Source: Alphaproteobacteria bacterium | Lineage (GTDB): Bacteria; Pseudomonadota; Alphaproteobacteria; ATCC43930; CGMCC-115725 | Length of the DNA stretch: 5,398 bases | Assembly: GCA_030039775.1 (NCBI GenBank) | Contig: JASHUX010000436.1 | Location: 1-5,398 of the forward strand | Direction of reading: 5' to 3' | Part shown: piece after piece, positions 1-5,398 of the stretch | How the letters are laid out: the number at the start of each line of letters is the position of its first letter | Position numbering within the stretch: position 1 is the stretch's first letter | Program-made: the position numbers and the translations under genes | Notes under the pieces: model-generated | The model's database searches: none | What the model was told of the DNA's origin: nothing | Seen by the model: only the letters and a program-made list of their open reading frames with translations

Positions 1-1226
1 GTGAACGTCAGCACGTCGGGGCGCGCATCGACGGCCGCGCGGTCAGCGGGTCCCGGCGGCGTGCCGTAAGCACCGCCGACAGCCGGCACGGGACGCCACG
101 GATCGTGAACGATCAACTCGTATCCCTCGGTATCGGACGGACGCGGCAACAATCGTCCGTCAGAATCGTCAAGCGCCGCGCGGCCGTTGCCGGCAAGGAA
201 AAGCGTGTCATGGTTCGCCGGCCAAGCGGGAAGGTTTCGCCATTGCCTAGTGCCCATGTCGAACAGGCAAACCGGGGCGTCATCCCGCGGCGCATCGGAG
301 CCCTTGAGCCAGCGATCGAACCAGCGAACATGCAACGCGTCGATATTCGGGGCCGCGTCAGGCCCAAAATCGGTGCCGGCCACGGTTCTGGTCCAGGGAA
401 AATGCAGCCACGGACCGATGACGATCCGTGTGCGCTCGGGCTGCGCCGCGGCGAAATGCCGAAATGCCGAAATCGTTCCGGGCAGATGGGAGTCGTACCA
501 GCCGCCGACGAACAGCATCGGAAGCCGCACCCGTGACGCGACCGACGCCGGGGAAAAGCCGCGCCAATAGTCGTGATCCGGCGAATGGATAAGCCAATCG
601 CCGTGATGGCTGTAACGCCCATAGCTCGTCATATAGTCGGGACGTGCGGCGATCGGGCCGCCCAGCGGCAGATTGCGCGATGCGGCGTAGAAAGCGTCGA
701 AGGCGGCGCGGTCCCCCGCCAGCCGTGCGTTTTCGGCGGCCATCTGGGTCGCCCAGCCAAGTCCGGCGGCAAGGCAGAACGCGTCGTTTTCGTATGCCCA
801 ATCGCGCCCGATGTCCCAGCCGATCATCGCCGGCGCCAGCGCTTTGAGCGCGGGGCCGGCTGCAGCGGCGGCGAGCAGCTGGTTCGTGCCCTGATAGGAA
901 AACCCGTACATGCCGACGGCACCTGAAGCGCCAGGCAGCGATGCCGCCCACGCAATCGCGTCAGCGCCGTCGGCCATGTCATCGACAAACAAACGGAAAA
1001 CACTGTCGGACGTACCGCGCCCGCGGACGTCTTGAATGACCACGATATAGCCGCGTTTCGCATACCAGGAGGGATGAGCATAAGAGATTGTAGAGGCAAT
1101 GCGCCGGCCGTACGGCTGACGCATGAGCAAGACGGGAAACGGACCGCGGCCCTCTGGCCGGTACAGGTCAGCGTCGAGGCGCACGCCGTCTCGCGTCCGC
1201 ATCGACACGGTTTCCGGCGTCATCAT
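1..1226 (-). CDS. CocE/NonD-family serine hydrolase (3' partial)
   Basis: Alpha/beta-hydrolase of the CocE/NonD (peptidase S15-like) family, which includes cocaine esterase and acyl/ester hydrolases acting on ester or amide bonds. From the ATG at 1226 the frame is open for 408 codons and leaves the window without a stop. Visible landmarks in order: RQPYG with oxyanion-type Y39 (35-40), DVRGRGTSD (66-74), nucleophile S110 in GMYGFSYQG (105-113), acid D245 in GGWYD (241-245), H275 in GPWLH (271-275), and FDRWLKG (303-309), which ends the catalytic part. The C-terminal jelly-roll domain begins after about 330, and RPDVLTF at the edge is a usual motif within it; perhaps 100-150 residues are missing. 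No signal peptide is seen, so it is probably cytoplasmic. A second ATG at 1223 is equally possible. It starts 3 nt after the permease stop, so it is probably co-transcribed; the natural substrate is unknown. Confidence 0.93.
   Translation of the reverse strand, partial: MMTPETVSMRTRDGVRLDADLYRPEGRGPFPVLLMRQPYGRRIASTISYAHPSWYAKRGYIVVIQDVRGRGTSDSVFRLFVDDMADGADAIAWAASLPGASGAVGMYGFSYQGTNQLLAAAAAGPALKALAPAMIGWDIGRDWAYENDAFCLAAGLGWATQMAAENARLAGDRAAFDAFYAASRNLPLGGPIAARPDYMTSYGRYSHHGDWLIHSPDHDYWRGFSPASVASRVRLPMLFVGGWYDSHLPGTISAFRHFAAAQPERTRIVIGPWLHFPWTRTVAGTDFGPDAAPNIDALHVRWFDRWLKGSDAPRDDAPVCLFDMGTRQWRNLPAWPANHDTLFLAGNGRAALDDSDGRLLPRPSDTEGYELIVHDPWRPVPAVGGAYGTPPGPADRAAVDARPDVLTF
453..473. repeat. Short 8-bp tandem repeat inside the CocE-like gene
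   Basis: GAAATGCC occurs twice in tandem and is followed by a partial third copy (GAAAT). It encodes part of SAFRHFA (253-259) in the hydrolase, between the acid and His of the triad. The unit is not a multiple of three, so gain or loss of a copy would shift the frame. With only about 2.6 copies it is probably incidental. Confidence 0.45.
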
Positions 1227-1229
1227 CGC

Positions 1230-2045
1230 TCAGTTTTCGCGACCGACCGCACTTTCATGCCATTTCCGCAACAGCATCGTTTCGAGCGCGGATAGGCCGA
1301 AGAAAATCATCACGCCGAGGACCGAAAGCAGGACCAGCGCCGCGAACATGCGGGGAATGTTAAGTCGGTTCGAGGATTCGATAATGCGCCAGGCGAGGCC
1401 GGTTCCTGTTCCCGATCCCGCGACGAACTCCGCCACGACCGCGCCGATCAGCGCGAGGCCGCCGGAAATCTTCATGCCGCCCAACAGATAGGGCATCGCG
1501 CTCGGCAACTGCAAATACCGAAGCCGTTGCCAGCGCGAGGCATGATAGAGATCGAACAGATTGAGCAGATTGTGATCGACGCTCTTCATGCCGAGCGTCG
1601 TATTGGACAGGATAGGGAAAAACGCGACAATGGTTGCCAAGATCAGGAGCGCGCGCTCGATATGATCGAGACCGACCCAAATCAAAATGAACGGCGCGAT
1701 CGACACGATCGGCGTCACCTGTAGCACGACCGCGTAGGGGAACAGGCTCATTTCGAAAAGGCGCGACTGCGTGAAAAGAATGGCGCCGGTCACACCCAAC
1801 ACTACGGCGACGACAAAGGCCATGCCCGTGATCTTGAGCGTGTTCCAGAGCGATGCGATCAACGTGCCGTAATCTTCCGTCAGCGCATCGACGATCATGG
1901 ACGGCGGCGGCAGCACGAATTTTGGGATTTGCAACCACCGGACCAGGAACTCCCACAGTCCCAGGAATAGAATTCCAAGAAGGATGGGTATGACGATCCG
2001 CCAAGCTCGCGACGGACTATCGCCGGTGACGCCGGTCACGCTCAT
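1230..2045 (-). CDS. ABC transporter permease, NitT/TauT (SsuC-like) class
   Basis: Inner-membrane channel subunit (271 aa) that should pair with the ATPase encoded just upstream. Hydrophobic stretches at about 17-36, 71-91, 104-124, 130-146, 195-210 and 232-256 fit the usual six-helix BPD_transp_1 fold. LPPPSMIVDAL (45-55), just after the first helix, is typical of SsuC/TauC proteins. The cytoplasmic coupling loop lies at about 163-190 (YHASRWQRLRYLQLPSAMP), the EAA region that docks on the ATPase. The usual glycine before ASRWQ is His168. The frame is open upstream to 2636, but that part overlaps the ATPase and is a shadow. The start is fixed by the ATG at 2045 with GAGG 7 nt upstream, and gives the normal family length. 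The stop lies 3 nt before the CocE-like gene. Confidence 0.94.
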   Translation of the reverse strand: MSVTGVTGDSPSRAWRIVIPILLGILFLGLWEFLVRWLQIPKFVLPPPSMIVDALTEDYGTLIASLWNTLKITGMAFVVAVVLGVTGAILFTQSRLFEMSLFPYAVVLQVTPIVSIAPFILIWVGLDHIERALLILATIVAFFPILSNTTLGMKSVDHNLLNLFDLYHASRWQRLRYLQLPSAMPYLLGGMKISGGLALIGAVVAEFVAGSGTGTGLAWRIIESSNRLNIPRMFAALVLLSVLGVMIFFGLSALETMLLRKWHESAVGREN

Positions 2046-2875
2046 CAGTGATCCTCGCCCGCCGGCATTGCGCGCTTCAGCTCGGCCGACGTTACGCGGC
2101 AAAATTCGTTGTACACCGTGGAGGTGCGGAACGCCTCGGTGCGCGGGTAGGGCGCGTCGATCTTCAGTTCCGTCAAGATACGACCCGGCCGCGCGCTCAT
2201 CACGGCGATGCGGTTCGATAGATAAACCGACTCGTATACGCTGTGGGTGACGAAGATGACGGTCCAACGCTGTGTCTGCCATAAGGTCAGTAAATCGTTG
2301 TTGAGCTTGAACCGTGTGATTTCGTCGAGTGCGGCGAACGGCTCGTCCATGAGAAGCACGCGCGGACGCACGACGAGCGCGCGCGCGATCGACACCCGCA
2401 TCTTCATGCCGCCGGAAAGCTCGCGCGGATAATGCTTGGCGAATTTTTCGAGACCGACCATCGCGATCGCCTCGTCGACGCGGCCGGTCAGCTCGCTGCG
2501 CCGCATGCCGGTGAGCGTGAGCGGCATCGCGACGTTGTCGAACACCGTCGCCCACGGCATCAGGGTCGGTTCCTGAAACACGAAGCCGAGATGCCGGTCC
2601 GGCTCGCCCCTGACGTCGTAGTTGGCTTGGGGCCAATCGATGATCCCGGACGTCGGAGCGCCCAACCCCGCGATCATGCGCAGCAAGGTGGATTTGCCGC
2701 AGCCCGATGGCCCAAGGAGACTAAGAAACTCGCCGTCGCGCACGGCGAGATCGACGTCGGAAAGGGCGAGCGTTCCGTTTTGATAGGTCTTGGCGATGGC
2801 CTTGACGCGAATCAACGGCCGCGTCGACGGCGCTATCGCAGCTTTGGCGGGCTCGGCGATCACCGCACCTTCCAT
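2045..2875 (-). CDS. ABC transporter ATP-binding protein, NitT/TauT (SsuB/TauB-like) class
   Basis: Cytoplasmic ATPase subunit (276 aa) of an importer in the nitrate/sulfonate/taurine class. All nucleotide-binding elements are present: Walker A GPSGCGKST (55-63), Q-loop VFQEPTLMPW around Q101, signature LSGGM (153-157), Walker B RVLLMDE with catalytic E178, D-loop AALD (181-184) and H-loop H211. The Q-loop sequence FQEPTLMPW and the D/H-loop context are typical of SsuB/TauB proteins. Length is slightly above the usual 250-260 aa because of a roughly 20-residue Ala/Pro-rich N-terminal lead. The ATG at 2875 is preferred over an adjacent in-frame GTG at 2878: GAGG sits 7 nt upstream of the ATG but only 4 nt from the GTG. 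The start overlaps the oxidoreductase stop, and the end overlaps the permease start in the same TGATG form. The transported solute cannot be deduced from this subunit. Confidence 0.95.
   Translation of the reverse strand: MEGAVIAEPAKAAIAPSTRPLIRVKAIAKTYQNGTLALSDVDLAVRDGEFLSLLGPSGCGKSTLLRMIAGLGAPTSGIIDWPQANYDVRGEPDRHLGFVFQEPTLMPWATVFDNVAMPLTLTGMRRSELTGRVDEAIAMVGLEKFAKHYPRELSGGMKMRVSIARALVVRPRVLLMDEPFAALDEITRFKLNNDLLTLWQTQRWTVIFVTHSVYESVYLSNRIAVMSARPGRILTELKIDAPYPRTEAFRTSTVYNEFCRVTSAELKRAMPAGEDH
2053..2056 (-). promoter_or_regulatory. Shine-Dalgarno for the permease
   Basis: GAGG lies 7 nt upstream of the ATG at 2045, inside the end of the ATPase gene, and sets the permease start. Spacing and the TGATG junction repeat the arrangement at the ATPase start. 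Confidence 0.7.
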
Positions 2876-4245
2876 CACCGGACCTCAGGCACGAAACTGC
2901 GCATCTTGCCCGGATTCATCAACCCGTAGGGATCGACTTGACGCTTGAACCCGAGCTGATCGGAATCAGCGCGCTTGTGGCGAACCCCGTCCTCCAGCGT
3001 CACGACATGAGGATCGGCGATCGTGACGCCGCGCTTTTCGTGCGCCGCGAATATTTCGGCCAAGCGCTCGGGCGAGCGATAGCGGATCAGATGCAGACCG
3101 GCCGCCGTCGCGCGGCCGGCATAGCGGAGGAATTCGAGATGCGCGAGCAGCTCGTCGGGAAACAGCGCGTTGATCTCGCGCACCAACGCCAACACGCGGT
3201 CAGCCGGATACATCGATTGAAGGTAGGTGATGCTCCTGTCGACCTTGAGGGCCTGAAGAGTCGTGTGGTTCCAGGTCAGTTCATATACCGGCGGCAGCTC
3301 GCCGCCCTCGTCTCGGGACGGCGCGGTGTGGGTCACGCTGCCGCCGTGCCGGCCGGCGAGAAATTTGACCCAGCCCAGGAACGGTTCGGCGACCATCGCC
3401 ACGACGATGCTCATTCCTTCCGGACATTGATCCTTGAACGGCTTGAAATACCCCGGTACCGGCCATGCGATCGGCGTCACCAGTTTCTTGACGATGCCGT
3501 CAGACAACGCGAGGCCCTGGCTGAAATCGAGCGCCGCATCGAAGTCGTCGAACGCAACGATCAGATCGAGCCATGGCCAAACCGGCGCCAGCGGCATTTC
3601 GAGCGCGGTGATGATGCCGGTCGTCCCGTAGCTGTGGTTGACCGCGAGAGCGTCGGCCTCGCGCAACTCCAATATTCGCGGTTGTTCCTCGAGCGTGACG
3701 ATACGCGCGGCTTGAACGTTTCCCGGTTCGCGAAGGCCGCCGTAGGTGATCGACCCGATGCCGCCAGAGCCGCCGGCGACAAACCCGCCAATGCTCGCGG
3801 TGCGCTTGGTCGAGGGATGCATGCGCAGTTCGAAACCGCGGGGGATCGTTTCGGCGTCGATGTCGATCATCTTCTTGCCGGGCTGAACGCGGACGATACC
3901 GCCTTTCAGCCACTCGATGCCGTTCATCGCCATCATGTCGAGCACGATTCCACCCGCCAACGGCACCGCCTGACCGTAGTTGCCGGTGCCGCCGCCACGG
4001 GGCGTAAGCGGCACGCGATATCGGGCGCAAGCCGCGGCGACGCGCACGACATCCGCCTCATTGCACGGACAAACGACGAGATCCGCTTTTTTGTCGTTGA
4101 GCAGTTGCTTGAGAATCGGGCTGTACCAGAAGAAATCGCGTGACCGCTGCCGCACCAGTATCGGATCGTCGATGATTGGCACACCGTCGATCGCGTCGCG
4201 GAATCGCGACAAATCGTAGGTAGGCTCGGCAAGCGAGGTCGTCAT
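2875..4245 (-). CDS. PCMH-type FAD-binding oxidoreductase (GlcD/D-lactate dehydrogenase type)
   Basis: Flavoprotein of 456 residues from the chosen ATG, probably oxidising a 2-hydroxy acid or similar alcohol; the electron acceptor is unknown. The FAD-binding PCMH domain spans about 52-220. PRGGGTGNYGQAVP (82-95) is the phosphate-binding loop, SIGGFVAGGSGGIGS (151-165) the second FAD-contacting segment, and YGTTGIITALEMPL (206-219) closes the domain. The C-terminal cap ends in DPYGLMNPGK (438-447), a signature of the FAD-linked oxidase C-terminal family. The loop lacks the RxGGH histidine used for covalent flavin attachment, so FAD is probably non-covalent. No signal peptide or membrane segment is evident. 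The frame is also open upstream to a TTG at 4323 (482 aa), but the 26 extra residues look non-conserved. The ATG at 4245 has only a weak AGG 9 nt upstream. The stop overlaps the ABC ATPase start by 1 nt. Confidence 0.9.
   Translation of the reverse strand: MTTSLAEPTYDLSRFRDAIDGVPIIDDPILVRQRSRDFFWYSPILKQLLNDKKADLVVCPCNEADVVRVAAACARYRVPLTPRGGGTGNYGQAVPLAGGIVLDMMAMNGIEWLKGGIVRVQPGKKMIDIDAETIPRGFELRMHPSTKRTASIGGFVAGGSGGIGSITYGGLREPGNVQAARIVTLEEQPRILELREADALAVNHSYGTTGIITALEMPLAPVWPWLDLIVAFDDFDAALDFSQGLALSDGIVKKLVTPIAWPVPGYFKPFKDQCPEGMSIVVAMVAEPFLGWVKFLAGRHGGSVTHTAPSRDEGGELPPVYELTWNHTTLQALKVDRSITYLQSMYPADRVLALVREINALFPDELLAHLEFLRYAGRATAAGLHLIRYRSPERLAEIFAAHEKRGVTIADPHVVTLEDGVRHKRADSDQLGFKRQVDPYGLMNPGKMRSFVPEVR
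2883..2886 (-). promoter_or_regulatory. Shine-Dalgarno for the ABC ATPase
   Basis: GAGG lies 7 nt upstream of the ATG at 2875, inside the last codons of the oxidoreductase gene. It favours this ATG over the GTG at 2878, which would be only 4 nt away. With the TGATG stop/start overlap it fits translational coupling. Confidence 0.7.
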
Positions 4246-4285
4246 GACTGTCGGCCTGTCGGGAGCAATTCCTGTACCAGCGGTG

Positions 4286-4299
4286 CGGCCTTCGGGCCG
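4286..4299. other. Perfect 5-bp hairpin in the cupin/oxidoreductase gap
   Basis: CGGCC and GGCCG flank a 4-nt loop. Read on the plus strand the loop is C(TTCG)G, the very stable UUCG tetraloop form; on the transcribed minus strand it is C(CGAA)G. No T-run follows on either strand, so it is not a convincing intrinsic terminator. It could influence mRNA stability or translation of the oxidoreductase, or be chance in GC-rich DNA. If the TTG at 4323 were the true start, it would be coding. Confidence 0.4.
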
Positions 4300-4312
4300 T
4301 TGCACGCAATGG
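4297..4312. promoter_or_regulatory. Imperfect inverted repeat, possible operator
   Basis: CCGTTGC-AC-GCAATGG on the plus strand is a 7-bp dyad with one mismatch and a 2-nt centre, placed about 52-67 nt upstream of the oxidoreductase ATG in the only real intergenic gap. It partly overlaps the neighbouring hairpin. The size and position would suit a regulator site for an internal promoter, but I cannot identify convincing -35/-10 boxes and the dyad could be chance. Confidence 0.2.
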
Positions 4313-4341
4313 CGCCAAAACAAGCAGCAGCTGATGGAGAA

Positions 4342-4764
4342 TTAGGCATAAGCGGTGCCCAGCAGCACATGCCAATCCTCGTCGTCGATCGCCACTTCAC
4401 GGCCACCGCGGATCAATTCGGCAAAATGGTCGTTTGGCACCATCAGCGTCATGCAATAGAGCCGGCCCGGTCCGGTGTTTTCGATCACGTGCTCCGTCGC
4501 CGGCGGCAACAACAAGCTGTCGCCGCGCCGCAGATTGACTTGCTTGCCGCCGCAATGCGCGATGCCCTCGCCCTTGAGGACGAAAAACATCTCTTGCGCC
4601 TTGGGATGCTCGTTCGGCGGCGTCTTGCCGCCGGGATCGAAGATCTCGATCGCGAAGACGAAATTCGCGCCGTCGCCGATGGGATCGAAAACCAGCACAA
4701 GCCGGTTCGTGTCGTCAGGCGATATCCTATAGGCGCGGTAGGCTTCGCGCGGCTTGGCGATCAT
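4342..4764 (-). CDS. small single-domain cupin protein
   Basis: A 140-residue soluble protein with one conserved cupin barrel (about residues 35-110). Cupin motif 1 is recognisable at 45-65: G45, then N51-E52-H53, E58 and G65, with the spacing of G(X)5HXH(X)4E(X)6G but Asn in place of the first His. Motif 2 is at 81-96: G81, P87, H92 and N96, with Ala89 where Gly is usual. A metal site could therefore use H53, E58 and H92, with N51 as a weak or absent ligand. Small cupins include dioxygenases, isomerases and non-catalytic binding proteins; nothing here decides between them. No helix-turn-helix precedes the barrel, so it is not a cupin-type regulator. The ATG overlaps the upstream hydrolase stop by 4 nt and has no clear Shine-Dalgarno sequence, which suggests translation coupled to that gene. 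Confidence 0.9.
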   Translation of the reverse strand: MIAKPREAYRAYRISPDDTNRLVLVFDPIGDGANFVFAIEIFDPGGKTPPNEHPKAQEMFFVLKGEGIAHCGGKQVNLRRGDSLLLPPATEHVIENTGPGRLYCMTLMVPNDHFAELIRGGREVAIDDEDWHVLLGTAYA

Positions 4765-5398
4765 CGCGCGGCCGCGGGACGGTCAAGTGCCGCAACAATT
4801 GACGGCGATTGCGCGACGAAACCGAAACATTGCTTGACGTTGTAGATAGTCGCGTCATGGCAATACGGCGGTGACGTGGTCGCGGCGCAATCCTCCACGA
4901 GAATGCAGTCGTAGCCGAGGAAATTGGCGTCCTGGAGCGTTGTCATCACGCATTGATCGATGTTGACTCCGCCGAACAGCAGCGTCGTAACGCCGAGATT
5001 GCGTAGGATGCTGTCGAGCGGCGTGTCCCAGAATCCGCTCATGCGATATTTGTCCACGCGGATGTCGTCCGCGGGCGGCCGCAATTCATCGACGATTGCG
5101 GCGGCCCAGGAATCCTTTTCCAAGACCGGCGCGCCGTTCCCCGGGAGGGGATCGCCAAGGCCCACGCCGATCCCGTTGGGCTTATAGACATGAAGTAGAG
5201 ACGGGCTGAGATTGAGGCGGTCCGGCCGATTGCCCCAGTTCACCCACACGATCGGAACGCGCCGCTTGCGCAGGCGCGCGGCCAATCCACGCAGCGGCGC
5301 GATCGGGCGCCGCGCCGGCGCGATGTCGACGCCGATATGCGCCAGCCAGCCACCCGGCGCGCAGAAATCGTTCTGCATGTCGATCACGATTAGCGCGG
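4761..5398 (-). CDS. RutB-like cysteine hydrolase, isochorismatase family (5' partial)
   Basis: Probable cytoplasmic hydrolase of the isochorismatase-like superfamily, whose members cleave amide, ureido or carbamoyl C-N bonds. The frame stays open to the window edge: the first complete codons (from 5396) read ALIVIDMQNDF, the family's first beta strand, so the GTG at 5387 is internal and the true start lies beyond the window. In the 211 visible residues the Asp-Lys-Cys triad is intact: D6 (IDMQNDF), K116 (DKYRMSGF) and C149 (NIDQCVMTTL). The block SGFWDTPLDSILRNLG and the later FLGYD and YNVKQCFGF segments recall RutB ureidoacrylate amidohydrolase more than plain nicotinamidases. The stop (4763-4761) overlaps the cupin start as ATGA. 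The family call is firm. The substrate is unknown; ureidoacrylate is only one possibility, because no other rut gene is visible. Confidence 0.93.
   Translation of the reverse strand, partial: ALIVIDMQNDFCAPGGWLAHIGVDIAPARRPIAPLRGLAARLRKRRVPIVWVNWGNRPDRLNLSPSLLHVYKPNGIGVGLGDPLPGNGAPVLEKDSWAAAIVDELRPPADDIRVDKYRMSGFWDTPLDSILRNLGVTTLLFGGVNIDQCVMTTLQDANFLGYDCILVEDCAATTSPPYCHDATIYNVKQCFGFVAQSPSIVAALDRPAAAR

Noticed and set aside
105..536. Plus-strand frame of 143 codons
   Set aside because: Antisense to the CocE-like gene, Arg/Gly/Pro-rich, with no domain or supporting context.
113..1099. Minus-strand frames 113-622, 358-951 and 824-1099
   Set aside because: They are alternate-frame shadows of the CocE/NonD hydrolase, whose frame (codons ending at position 3) carries all family motifs without a stop.
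2046..2636. Upstream extension of the permease frame
   Set aside because: It overlaps the ATPase in another frame, its translation is Arg-rich and low in meaning, and the ATG at 2045 with good GAGG gives normal family length.
2938..4143. Plus-strand open frame of 401 codons
   Set aside because: It lies wholly antisense to the FAD oxidoreductase, its translation is Arg/Ala/Asp-rich with no recognisable domain, and GC-rich genes commonly leave long antisense frames open.
4286..4299. Intrinsic terminator between cupin and oxidoreductase
   Set aside because: The stem is only 5 bp and no T-run follows on either strand, so termination is not supported.
4300..4845. Plus-strand frame of 181 codons
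   Set aside because: Antisense to the cupin and the end of the hydrolase; no recognisable protein features.
5385..5387. GTG at 5387 as the start of the cysteine hydrolase
   Set aside because: The in-frame codons before it complete the conserved ALIVIDMQNDF strand, so the real start is outside the window.

Overview
The window is GC-rich (about 60-65% G+C by eye) and densely coding. Every supportable gene lies on the minus strand, so the locus reads from position 5398 down to 1. Base composition, overlapping start/stop junctions and the protein families suggest an alphaproteobacterium, possibly Rhizobiales or Rhodospirillales. No phylogenetic marker is present, so this is an inference.

In transcription order the genes are: (1) a RutB-like cysteine hydrolase of the isochorismatase family, cut at its 5' end by the window edge (5398-4761); (2) a small single-domain cupin (4764-4342); (3) a PCMH-type FAD-binding oxidoreductase of the GlcD/D-lactate dehydrogenase type (4245-2875, or from an alternative TTG at 4323); (4) an ABC ATPase of the nitrate/sulfonate/taurine class (2875-2045); (5) its partner inner-membrane permease (2045-1230); (6) a CocE/NonD-type serine hydrolase (1226 to the left edge, C-terminus missing). 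The last gene is open for 408 codons and leaves the window without a stop, so an ORF list that requires a stop misses it; its frame was read by hand.

Genes 1-2 overlap by 4 nt. Genes 3-4 and 4-5 each overlap by 1 nt (TGATG). Genes 5-6 are 3 nt apart. The only real gap is about 96 nt, between the cupin and the oxidoreductase. It holds a short perfect hairpin and a partly overlapping imperfect dyad, and could carry an internal promoter or regulatory site. No gene-free stretch exceeds 300 bases. I see no tRNA, rRNA, CRISPR array, insertion sequence, integrase or transcription regulator.

The set looks like a catabolic operon. An importer takes up a small organic solute. Two hydrolases, one with an Asp-Lys-Cys triad for C-N bonds and one with a Ser-Asp-His triad for esters or amides, release smaller parts. 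An FAD enzyme probably oxidises a hydroxy acid, and a cupin has an unknown role. The periplasmic solute-binding protein this importer class needs is not in the window. The substrate cannot be read from sequence alone, and the pathway is inferred.
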